Assembly (NCBI RefSeq): GCF_018446385.1
Contig: NC_055992.1
Coordinates: forward strand, 22,042,877-22,106,876
Source: Zingiber officinale
Taxonomy: Eukaryota > Streptophyta > Magnoliopsida > Zingiberales > Zingiberaceae
DNA: 64,000 bases
Reading direction: 5' to 3'
Shown: in pieces, positions 46,793-55,194 of the stretch
Layout: each line of letters begins with the position of its first letter
Numbering within the stretch: position 1 is the first letter of the stretch
Notes under the pieces: generated by a model
Seen by the model: the letters and a program-made list of their open reading frames with translations, nothing else
What the model was told of the DNA's origin: nothing
Databases searched by the model: none
Program-made: the position numbers and the translations under genes

Positions 46793-49739
46793 GGACGATC
46801 CCTATCCGTCAGTGGATTACTCCCCGGAAGACCTCCGGCTAGCTCAAACCTCCTTGTGGGTGGAGAAACCTCACCACAACTCTCACCAAGGACTCTTTAC
46901 AAGCTAGGGCACAAGTAGACTACTAATAGAGGTTAACCACCTCTATTTTGTCAAACTCAACCAAGCTCCCAAGGCTTGGTTATATAGGCCACGGGTTGGA
47001 AAACCCCGCCTACCAGTCGACTGCTAAAACATGCAGTCGACTGCCCTCTGTGAAAATTCGACCGTTACATCCCAACTGCTCGATTCCACACTAACCGAGC
47101 GAACAAAGACATTCTGTTCGCTGCCAGTCGACTGCCCCAGTCGACTGCACCAGTCGACTGCTAAAACATGCAATCGACTGCTACAGTACTTCTACAGTAA
47201 CGCTACAGTAATACTACAGTAAAACCCTAAAATTAGGATTTTACTCCGAGTACAATCTCTCGTACACTCGTACCCTCACCCTTATGACTCACTTGATGCT
47301 TCATTTGCAGCTTTGACCTTTTGCCTTCAAGCCTACTTCCTTTGGCTCTCGTCCCTCGGATGCATTCAAGCCCGCGGCTCATCCCCAATGCTATCCTTCG
47401 CGTATGCCTCGAAGTCGCTTCCCTCGTCCCTTGTCCTTGCTGCCTTGTCAACGGTCCCTCGGATGCTCCATCCTTCACCGGACCCGAAGCCGTCAACCTG
47501 AGTCATGTGTGTATCCTGCAGTCCTGCACAACTCAAGTACATATATCAAATACAAGGGTGAACCTAATTTAAACATTTTGCCCAAACACCAAAACACAAA
47601 GTCCCGCGGACCATCGGGATTGTTCCAACAAGTATCTCCGTCCTAGCCGCTGAAAACTCCGTCTGTGCAGATTTGAAAGCAGCCTGAGCCGTATCAAATT
47701 GCTTTTGAAGGGAAACCTCCCGATCAATGCTAGTAGATAGATCTGCCATTTTACCAGTCAGGTCTGTCTTCAAAGAGGCGTATGCCTCTTGGAGCTCCCG
47801 CAGTTGCGAGCCCTCAGACTTGAGCTTGGACTCGCTGGTCTTTAGGATGGTTTGCAAGGACTGTATCTTCTCTGACTCTGTGTGCGCCATGCTCCTGGCA
47901 ATTTGGGTTTGCTTCTCTACCGTCTGCAAATGAGATTGGATCAGGCTATCGGTGGTTGTCAGGTCAAAAGCACAGTTGGCGGTCATAGGAGGCACCATCT
48001 CCTGAATGCGATCCCTCAAGGACTCGTTCTCCCGGAGAAGACCATCCACGAATTGGGATAGGCTCAACCCCGTGACATAGGTATGTAGAAAGCGCGGGCA
48101 GGATTAGCAGTATTTCAAGGATGCGAAAGGGAAGAAAATAAAACGTACTGACACTAGTCGTTGGGAGAACTCGTCGTCCAAGTCTAGTTGGGGGCATTTC
48201 AAAATCTGGTCGGCCGCACTTTTCCATGAATAAACCAGGGCACTGTGAAGTTACACTTGGCCGCAGTTGGGAGAGGTGTTGGCAAAAGAGATGTAGCCCA
48301 ACACCTGCAGGGATGACAATTGGAATAAAGAGGTGAAGGCATATCGCCCTTTGAGGCGTTCCTTGGGGTGAGAAGAGGAGGCAGGAGCGGAAGTTAGTTG
48401 TTGGCCCAAGGATGAAGTTGCTGAAGGCGTAGCACTCCCAGGCTGGCCTCCCGCTCAGGTGGCTGCCTGCTCCTGGATGGGGACTGGAACAAGAGAAGAG
48501 TCCGTAGCCTCTGTTGCAAGGGTAGTGCTCACCCGAGCTGGAGTTTGGCCTTGGAGGATGCCCGCGATAAGGGCAGCCTTTGAGGTGAAGATTGGACTGA
48601 TGGGGTCACACGTCGTCTTTTGCGTTGAAGGCGTAGGCGCTGCTCGGGAGATGGAGAGGGATCCCTCTCACTAACAGCTACCTCATCGAGGAGTGATTCA
48701 ACTTCGGGGGCCTTAGGGTCTCCTGACTATTGAGAAATAGCCCCTGCTGAGGCGTTGGCCTAGGGAACCTCCTGGCCAGCCATGATCTCCCTACCTCGCT
48801 TCCACAAGATCACACTAGGCATCGTGGAGGAATCGAGGGCAAAGGCATGAAACATGATGACTTCTGCAGACAAAGAAAAATACCTCAGTTAGTGGAGATA
48901 TGCAAGGAAAGTCTAGTGATTTTACCAAAAGGTGTGCTTAGAGACATCTGGATGGGGCTTAACCCGAAAGTATATAGCATTCTCTCCCATAGCAAAGAAG
49001 AGAGTCACAATTACACTCCATCCAGCCTTTCAAAGGCAGTCAAACAAGCGGACTGGTGCTGATGCTCTCTCAACTCGAGGGAAGAAGGGAGATTGAGGTG
49101 ACATTTAATAGGCCAGGTCATGACCTCAGACAATTGGACATAGAAAAAATGGGACTTTCAGCCTTTATTCAAAGAAGGCATGCTCTCAAAAAAACTATAC
49201 CCAGTCTTGGATTGCACCATGAAGACACCCGGCTCCTAGCGCTTAAGGGAATAGAAATGGTGAAAGAGTTCAGGAGTCAAAGGGATCTCATACAGATGAT
49301 ATAAGATCACCATTCTGCACATGGCGCGGAAGGCATTAGGGGAGAACTGGGACAAGGGGATACCAAAGTACTGACTCAAGGAAGAGAAGAAAGAGGGGAT
49401 AGGAAATTAGAGACCTCCGAGAAGTTTATCTTTAAAGAAGATCACAAAGCTGGTGGGAGGGAGATAAGGGAGCGTATATGCTTCGGAAAGTTGCAAACTA
49501 GATTGTACAGACCTAAGGTCACTCCTATCCAAATCCGAATGAAAATATGCATACCATGGTACCGTCATCTCTCTGGCCATTATCGAATCAACAAATGAAG
49601 GGGTAGAAGATGAGAAATGAGAAGCACTTACATGAAAGGAAAAGCGAATGAGCTGAAAGCAGAAGCAAGGAGAGGAAGAAAGGATGAAGGAAGATGAAGC
49701 GTTGATAAACAACTATTGGAGGCCTTTAGAGTTTTTAAA

Positions 49740-50186
49740 CTAAAACCCTTAAGGGGCATTGGGATTTGGGTCAGACAATCGAAACGGTGGAGCACACGAT
49801 GACCATCAGATCAAGAGAAAGAGGCACCCTGGGGTCGCATGCAGAAAACATGCGTTAGACATTATAACAAGGAAAGTTTGTATGGCACATGTCAGCTCCC
49901 TATAAAATGACATTTATGATGAAAAGGATAGGAAAATCATGGAGGTGATATGCAAACAGTGGCACCCCTACCTCCTGAAGATCATGCCTATAGGACCAAA
50001 AATTCCATCTCGGGAAATGGAGAAGAAGGTGGCGTGAAGCGTTGATCAAGATTGGCGCCTTATCTTCGGAATCTGAGTAAGATTCAAATTTAACTATTGA
50101 CTTATGCAATACGCTTCATGATCGCAGGCGGATTAGGCTAAGTCCCCGGGCACAACTCTTTTAATCCATAACTACTTCCCTTCTAG
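49740..50186. other. Tat 3' region between antisense gene B and the tandem arrays
   Basis: About 450 bp with no clear coding feature. It is the upstream (promoter) side of antisense gene B. A 69-codon frame on the minus strand at 49900-50109 is not recognised. Confidence 0.4.
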
Positions 50187-50330
50187 ACCAATTCTCGAGC
50201 AGGCATCCAAACCAATTCCTGGTCAGGCTTCCAAACCAATTCTCGGTCGGGCTTCCAAACCAATTCTCAATCGAGCTTCAAGACCAATTCTCAATCGGGC
50301 TTCCAGACCAATTCCTGGTCGACTTCGAGA
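50187..50330. repeat. 24-bp tandem repeat, six copies
   Basis: ACCAATTC begins at 50187, 50211, 50235, 50259, 50283 and 50307, exactly every 24 bp, with units of the form ACCAATTCTCGGTCGGGCTTCCAA. It lies in the 3' part of the Tat element. Confidence 0.92.
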
Positions 50331-50344
50331 CTCTCGCCCCAGTG

Positions 50345-50965
50345 TGAGTTATAAGTGATCATGCTTTCACGGCCAACGACCTCTCAGTCAAGCTCCAGAC
50401 TCTCGCCCCAGCCCGAATTATAAGTGAGCATGCTCTCACGACCAACGACCACTTGGTCAAGCTCCAGACTCTTGTCCCAGCGCGAGTTATAAGTGAGCAT
50501 GCTCTCACGACGAACGACCTCTCGGTCAACCTCGAGACTCTCGCGTTAGTGCGAGTTATAAGTGAGCATGTTCTCATGACCAACGATCTCTCGGTCAAGC
50601 TCCAGACTCTTGCCCCGACACGAGTTATAAGTGAGCATGCTCTCACGACCAACAACCTCTCGGTCGGGCTCCAGACTCTGGCCTCAGTGCGAATTATAAG
50701 TGAGCATGCTCTCACGACCAACGACCTCTCAGTCGGGTTCTAAACTTTTGCCCTAGCACTAGTTATAAGTGAGCATCCTCTCACGACCAATGACCTCTCG
50801 GTCGGGCTCCAGACTCTCACCTCAGTACGAGTTATAAGTGAGCATGCTCTCACGACCAACGACCTCTTGGTTGAGCTCCAGACTCTCGCCCCAGCGTGAG
50901 TATAAGTGAGCATGCTTTCACGACCAACGACCTCCCGGTCGAGCTCCAGACTCTCGCTCCAAACT
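50345..50965. repeat. 69-bp tandem repeat, ~8.8 copies
   Basis: ATAAGTGA starts at 50351, 50420, 50489, 50558, 50627, 50696, 50765 and 50834 (all 69 bp apart) and at 50902 (68 bp, one base lost). Each unit holds GAGCATGCTCTCACGACCAA, CGACCTCTCGGTC and CTCCAGACTCTCGCCCCAG. Because 69 is a multiple of three, long frames open through it on both strands, such as 50359-50721 minus. These are repeat by-products. Arrays of this kind in the 3' untranslated part of Tat elements can seed satellites. Confidence 0.95.
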
Positions 50966-51268
50966 CAACGGCCTAGTGGCCAGCTTTCTTCCAAGCTCTC
51001 GTCTCCTCGGGGGTTCTAAACCAAAAAGGCCTTCACTAACGACCTTTCGATGACAATATGGTATGAAGCAGAAAAGTTTCAGTGGGAAAGGAGCAAAGAG
51101 ACACAAATAAAGATTGAAATTCGATCAAAGCTACATTCACTTGATGCCCCTTACAATCTCATTCTTACATCCATAAAGGCATAGAGGGCATTTAACCAGC
51201 TGCGAGCTGGCACCTCGGGTATAAGAGTTCTATTTGACTCGCTTTCTCGATATGGACTCGAGCCTATG

Positions 51269-51625
51269 CTAGCTCAGCCTTAGTCGACTGAATGATACAT
51301 CGTTGTTGAGAAATGGTTTCATGTTTGATCTGGGCTTCTTCTTGAAGAAGGGATATGGAAGCTGTATATTTCTCTTTAGGTAGATCAGGAATTGGGCTTG
51401 ACTCTCCAGGTCTGCACAAGCTTTATGTTTCAGATCTACTTCAACTCGAGCCCGAGATTTAGCAACTAGCCAAAGTTCCTCAATTTCTCGACGAAATGAA
51501 GATTGAAGATCCCTATCCTGTGTCATCTCGGCTAAGGCTGTACCCCTTTGGGTAAGTAGTTGAGTCATCTGATCTAATTGTTGACGGAGGCGCTGCAGTT
51601 CATTAGACTCAGAATTTAAATTCAT
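51269..51625 (-). CDS. Tat antisense gene C: small coiled-coil protein, 118 residues
   Basis: An unbroken frame on the strand opposite to gag-pol starts MNLNSESNELQRLRQQLDQM. Residues 5-85 are charged with heptad Leu/Met spacing (LRQQLDQMTQLLTQ, then IEELWLVAKSRARVEVDL, then ADLESQ), a coiled coil. The tail is basic and proline-containing. TATAAAT at 51807-51801 (minus) lies 176 bp upstream of the ATG. The 3' LTR is a little further upstream. I recognise no family. It may oligomerise with the coiled coils of antisense genes A and B, but that is inference. In a decayed element, an intact 118-codon frame is notable but could be chance. Confidence 0.5.
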   Translation of the reverse strand: MNLNSESNELQRLRQQLDQMTQLLTQRGTALAEMTQDRDLQSSFRREIEELWLVAKSRARVEVDLKHKACADLESQAQFLIYLKRNIQLPYPFFKKKPRSNMKPFLNNDVSFSRLRLS

Positions 51626-51800
51626 GATTAAGGGGCATCAGTGGAAAGAAAGTACGACTCTATGGATGAAGATTAACCCCTTTTGAAGAGGAGGAAAGGG
51701 GGAGAGATCAACTTCTGTCGAAATTAAAGTGACCCTTCTCCCGCGGGTGATTAAGCAAGTAAACAGGTTACACTACCAAGGTTTTGGGAGAAGGAGCAAC

Positions 51801-51807
51801 ATTTATA
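51801..51807 (-). promoter_or_regulatory. TATA box in front of antisense gene C
   Basis: The minus strand reads GACTATAAATGTTGC, placed 176 bp before the ATG of the coiled-coil ORF. Confidence 0.4.
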
Positions 51808-51879
51808 GTCATAATGACGAAGCAAATGAACCAAGAGATTAGGTCTAGTCAGTCAGACCTAAGTCTCCTTTAACTAGAT

Positions 51880-51895
51880 TTGGAGGGGAGACTTA
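51880..51895 (+). promoter_or_regulatory. Polypurine tract of the Tat element
   Basis: TGGAGGGGAGACTTA directly precedes the 3' LTR and would prime plus-strand DNA. Confidence 0.75.
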
Positions 51896-52908
51896 TGATA
51901 CAGTGCATAAAGGTGAGGTCTGATAAGGCCAGACAGTCATAAGTCAAGAGGACGTGACAGCCAGAAGTCAAGAGGACATGGTAGTCATAAATTAAGGGAA
52001 TGTGGCAGCTAGTAGTTAGGGGAAATAAGGAGGTAGACTGCTTGACATCATCAGCCGCATAATTCCCGGTCGGGTACTGACATGTCAGGATTCCAAATCA
52101 GAGACATGAGACCTAGCCTGGAGTAAGGCCTGACCTTCCCCAACTGGTCTAGTTTCCTCAACCCGATCTACATAGACAGGCCTGGTACTTTCAGTAAGAC
52201 AGCTCCCGACCGACATTCAAGTACTCCAAGCGTGAAGGAGGGGGCTCGGGTCGTAGCTCGTCTCCCTCATCAAGACTCGGGCAAGGCGCTACACCGTAAA
52301 AGTCATCCTGAGCTGCCCATAGCTAAACCCGGGCGAGACAGAAGGCACTAGGCGACAACAATGTCAGGGAATCGTAACCGCCTGTAAGAGAATAACTACC
52401 ATATGTCAGGGAATATTCCAAGGGTCTGTTGTCATCCGCGAATGAAACCTTCTTTCAGTCCATAGGAGGGTGTCACGCGCCCTCCATCACCCGATAGGCC
52501 CTGACACCCGACATTTTCTGACATCGGTCAAGCTACAGAGGTACTCACGGTCATATAAAAAGGGAGGTCCTCTCCCTTGAGCAGGTATGCTCTTTCGCAC
52601 ATTCACACTTATCTTCTATAGTTCTTTTTTCCTTCGTACACTGTTCTTCTGGGGAAAAAGTACCTTACTTGAGCGTCGGAGGGCCTGGGCCAGGGACATT
52701 TTCCTTGGTTTCTGGTCTCTAATGTTCTATGTGCTTATCTACGTGTGTGCAGAGCCTAAGTACCACCGGCTTAGTCACTGTCGCTAGTCAGTCCCACGCG
52801 GAGGTCCGTTTTCCCAGGCACATATGTAGGAGTGTCCAAGTCACCTTTTCGTCAACACCAATAATATCTCAGTCAATCTTCGACTGACTCATATTCTAGA
52901 CAATATCA
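51896..52908 (+). repeat. 3' LTR of the Tat element
   Basis: 1013 bp from TGATACAGTGCATAAAGG to ACAATATCA, with TATAAAA at 52554. It differs from the 5' LTR by many substitutions and short indels. The ATATA duplication follows it. Confidence 0.93.
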
Positions 52909-52913
52909 ATATA

Positions 52914-53289
52914 CATAAATATTTTGATTACTTTATTTGAAGAGCACATTTAAATTGATTTTTTTTTAAACAGACATGAATAATGATCGATGCACCTGAT
53001 TTTAAATTTTCGTGAAGGATATCCCTTTATTGTTTTCTTTTAATACAAAATACCCCTTATCTAATTATCTATTATAAGTAAATGTTTTTATATCGATCAA
53101 AAAGAAATGTAAAATGTTCACTTTGAAAATCCTATTATATCTAACTAAATAGATATTTAAAATTTTATACACGTATATCTAATTTTCTTTTATGTACTTT
53201 TTCCTTATAAAGTTAATGATAAATATAATTAGCCTTATTGATTAGTTTTGGGTAATTGATCCAGCTCTCGGCTCAGCTCTATGGAATCA
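52914..53289. other. AT-rich flank right of the Tat element
   Basis: No gene or repeat end is seen. Joined to 19866, it restores a continuous AT-rich target sequence. Confidence 0.5.
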
Positions 53290-53490
53290 TCTTGGGATTA
53301 TAATATTGTGATAGAATATTTAGATGGTTATCTAAGTATCCGCAGTTCGATCATTAGTTACGATATATTTATAGGAATTTTTTCTTTAAATGGGACACAC
53401 AATCGAAAGATGTTGGATTTTTGAGTTGTACATCGTACGCATTTTCTAATTTACTCTGATGATCGATAAATAAATTTCATTAGGCTTAAT
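53290..53490 (+). mobile_element. tRNA-derived SINE, copy 2
   Basis: It shares with the minus-strand copy at 2565-2785 the order: a box B-like sequence (CAGTTCGATCATTAG, degenerate), TAGTTACGATATATTTATAGG, GAATTTTTTCTTTAAATGGGA and GATGTTGGATTTTTGAG. A box A-like GTGATAGAATATTTAGATGG lies ~35 bp before box B. The copy is more diverged than copy 1. Ends and target duplication are unclear. Confidence 0.5.
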
Positions 53491-53848
53491 CAATAAAACT
53501 AATTAAATTAATCATCTAACTTGAGGTAGATCCGCTACCTTAGCGGTTCCCTAGTGTCGGCCACATGTATATGGAGGAAGGTACATGTAGGTACACAGAC
53601 AATAGATATATCTTAAGATAAATTTCAGATCATCAATTTCTAATAAATAAACCTGACATTACATCAGCGATATCATATATTTACCGTCTCCATTACTGGA
53701 GATAATTAATCATCCAACTTAAGTAGAGAACGAGACTCACTGGATTTATCTAACTTAAGCAACTACAGATCGGAAGAATCATCAAAATAATTTATCTAAA
53801 TCACTATAATGGTCTAAAACTTTAAACTCTATTTTATGTTTACTCATC

Positions 53849-53852
<4 letters not shown>
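53491..53852. other. Distal upstream region of the TCP gene
   Basis: No ORF. AATTAATCATC(T/C)AACTT(G/A)AG occurs at about 53512 and 53706 as a ~195-bp spaced direct repeat. The rest is unremarkable. Confidence 0.45.

Positions 53853-53918
<66 letters not shown>
53853..53918. repeat. (TA)33 microsatellite
   Basis: Sixty-six bases of uninterrupted TA, ending 505 bp before the TCP start codon. It is likely to vary in length between individuals. Confidence 0.97.
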
Positions 53919-53919
<1 letters not shown>

Positions 53920-54215
53920 TCCTATCAGTAAAGAAAAGTAAATTGCAAATGGTAACGGCCAAATTATCCAAATGGTGGGGTCTGTAGGAGGGTAAATAAA
54001 TGTTATCGCGTAAAAAGAGCTAAGCTACTGTGACCCTCTTCCTTCTTCTGGCGGTGTTCGAGGAAGCAGGAGACGGCCGAGGCCGTGGTTGTGGCCGTGG
54101 CCGAGCCGCCGAGGGAGTCCGAGTGTCGAAGGAAACAGGGGAGAGCGGCAGGAGGAAAAAAACACAGAGAGAAAAAGAAATAAAAAATTAAAAAACCAAA
54201 AAAAGCGCGCGCCTT

Positions 54216-54223
54216 GTGGTCCC
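54216..54223 (+). promoter_or_regulatory. TCP-type binding site in the TCP gene's own leader or promoter
   Basis: GTGGTCCC matches the GTGGNCCC consensus reported for TCP proteins, 201 bp before the start codon. It continues as GTGGTCCCCAC, nearly the class I form as well. Self-regulation is possible but only inferred. Confidence 0.35.
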
Positions 54224-54232
54224 CACCTCCCC

Positions 54233-54427
54233 ATGTGCATCTTCTCTTCCTCTCTGTCTCCACCTTCTCCTGCCTCTCGCTCTTCTTCCTCCTCCTCAAT
54301 CATTACTCTCCTCTCCTCCCTCCCACTCCTCCTTCGCTTCCGCTACCCGTTCCGTTCCTCTTTTCCGAAACGAAACAAACACAACGATATTAATTCTTTC
54401 CTTTCTCTATTCCTTCCGAGGCCATGA
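54233..54427 (+). CDS. Upstream ORF overlapping the TCP start (ATGA)
   Basis: The first ATG in the pyrimidine-rich region before the TCP gene opens a 64-codon frame rich in Ser, Pro, Leu and Arg. Its TGA (54425-54427) overlaps the TCP ATG (54424-54426) as ATGA. If the transcript starts upstream of 54233, ribosomes must leak past this ATG or re-initiate to make the TCP protein. No known peptide family is recognised. The transcript start is not known, so the uORF may not be in the mRNA. Confidence 0.4.
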   Translation: MCIFSSSLSPPSPASRSSSSSSIITLLSSLPLLLRFRYPFRSSFPKRNKHNDINSFLSLFLPRP

Positions 54428-55194
54428 GCAACCCTGACGACGGCGGCGGCGCCGCCCTCGAGGGCCAGCACAAGCCATCGCGGCCGCCCGTAGCCGGGAA
54501 CGGCTCGCTGGTGCTCAAGAAACCCCCAGCCAAGGACCGCCACAGCAAGGTGGACGGGCGTGGCCGCCGCATCCGCATGCCCATCATCTGCGCTGCCCGC
54601 GTCTTCCAGCTCACCCGCGAGCTCGGCCACAAATCCGACGGCCAGACCATCGAGTGGCTCCTCCGCCAGGCCGAGCCCTCCATCATCGCAGCTACTGGCA
54701 CCGGCACCACGCCCGCTAGCTTCTCCACGGCCTCCTCTTCTCTCCTCCGCTCCGGCCCTTCCTCTTCCCCCGCCCCTCTCGCCCTCCCTTCTCCCTCCTC
54801 CCCTACCGCCGGCACCCACCTCCTCTCTCACTCCCTCGCCCCCGCCCCCTTCATCCTCGGCAAGCGCCTGCGCGCGGACTACGAATCCGGAAGCAAAGAG
54901 GAAACCGTCGCGGACGCCAACGGCGGCGTAGGGATCGGACCGGCCGCCGGCTTCTGGGCCGTGCCGACCCGGCAGGACTACGGGCAGTTCTGGAGCTTCG
55001 CGACGCCGGACATGGTCCCGGTGACGCTAACCGGAAGGTTCGCCGGCCAGCCGATGGGGGAAGCATCCGCCGCTCGCGTCGGCAACTACCTTCCCCTCGC
55101 CGGACACCTCAATCTGCTAGCCTCATTGTCGGGTGCTCCCGGAGCCGCTTCCACAGGGGCTGCGTCGGCGGCGACCGACGACGACGCTCATTAG
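54424..55194 (+). CDS. Class I TCP transcription factor, TCP6/TCP11-like
   Basis: An intronless gene of 256 residues. The TCP domain spans about residues 36-92: a basic region [17 protein letters not shown], helix [13 protein letters not shown], a loop with HKSDGQ, and helix [20 protein letters not shown]. The short basic region marks class I (PCF). [13 protein letters not shown] and [15 protein letters not shown] are, by recall, closest to the Arabidopsis TCP6/TCP11 type. The C-terminal half has a Pro/Ser/Ala-rich linker, then [17 protein letters not shown] and [19 protein letters not shown], conserved in this group, and ends in acidic DDD. It is a nuclear DNA-binding protein that controls growth genes through GGNCCCAC-type sites. 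The coding region is very GC-rich, as in grasses and relatives. The long antisense frame over it (54343-54831) is a shadow. Confidence 0.95.
   Translation: MSNPDDGGGAALEGQHKPSRPPVAGNGSLVLKKPPAKDRHSKVDGRGRRIRMPIICAARVFQLTRELGHKSDGQTIEWLLRQAEPSIIAATGTGTTPASFSTASSSLLRSGPSSSPAPLALPSPSSPTAGTHLLSHSLAPAPFILGKRLRADYESGSKEETVADANGGVGIGPAAGFWAVPTRQDYGQFWSFATPDMVPVTLTGRFAGQPMGEASAARVGNYLPLAGHLNLLASLSGAPGAASTGAASAATDDDAH

Larger units (their letters stand above)
33594..47630 (-). mobile_element. Gag-only LTR retrotransposon (TR-GAG-like), minus strand, interrupted by copia
   Basis: Exact AGTAT duplications flank it (33589-33593 and 47631-47635). Read on the minus strand, the 5' LTR is 47630-37398 (holding the copia insertion), the initiator tRNA-Met primer site is 37395-37384, one gag ORF is 37343-35691, then ~1 kb of non-coding DNA with a 46-bp tandem repeat, a polypurine tract (AAAAGGGGGAGAT) at 34650-34638 and the 3' LTR 34637-33594. 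No protease, integrase, RT or RNase H is present. Its net length without copia is about 4.9 kb. It must rely on another element for replication. Confidence 0.9.
37398..47630 (-). repeat. 5' LTR of the gag-only element, split by copia
   Basis: The two parts, 37398-37620 and 46798-47630 (with the duplicated GGACG at 46793-46797), together give ~1056 bp matching 33594-34637. The break falls in AAGGTGGACG|ATCCCTATCCGTC, which is continuous in the other LTR. Confidence 0.9.
33287..49580 (-). pseudogene. Tat antisense gene B: paralogue of gene A, split by the nested element
   Basis: It occupies 49580-47631 and 33593-33287 on the minus strand, divided by the 14-kb element at 33594-47630. The N-terminus (start MAREMTVPWYAYF at 49580) has FVIFFKDKLLGGL, a stop, FPIPSFFSSLSQYFGIPLSQ, FSPNAFRAMCRMVIL and TPELFHHFY, clearly related to gene A. 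The middle (49200-48100) is broken and poorly readable. From 48067 a coiled coil reads MSLSQFVDGLLRENESLRDR onward and continues across the insertion into ADADEARGEMKDYQKG. The tail PLENFLDRTRLLNELPDEG matches the ENFLD tail of gene A. A weak TATA-like TTTAAAAAC lies near 49735. Stops and at least one frameshift (near 33345) show decay. Confidence 0.68.
19872..52908 (+). mobile_element. Ty3/gypsy retrotransposon, Tat lineage, with nested insertions
   Basis: The element is bounded by two ~1.01-kb LTRs (TGATAC to ATCA) and an exact ATATA duplication (19867-19871 and 52909-52913). Coding order is gag, protease, RT, RNase H, a second archaeal-type RNase H, integrase, then a long 3' region with antisense genes and tandem repeats. 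The double RNase H and the antisense ORFs are marks of the Tat lineage (Ogre, Retand, Grande relatives). It spans 33.0 kb. Subtracting three nested insertions with their duplications (2597, 1091 and 14042 bp) leaves 15.3 kb, usual for Tat. Gag-pol is full of stops, so this copy is dead. The LTRs differ noticeably, which makes it the oldest layer of the nest. Confidence 0.95.

Noticed and set aside
50359-50721. 120-codon minus-strand frame with a 23-residue repeat
   Set aside because: It is the 69-bp tandem repeat read in frame (69 = 23 codons). Other frames through the array are open for the same reason.
50345-50965. CRISPR-like regular repeat
   Set aside because: The whole 69-bp unit repeats, with no unique spacers, and the DNA is plant nuclear.
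54343-54831. 162-codon antisense frame over the TCP gene
   Set aside because: It is Gly/Arg/Glu-rich and is the complement of a GC-rich coding region.
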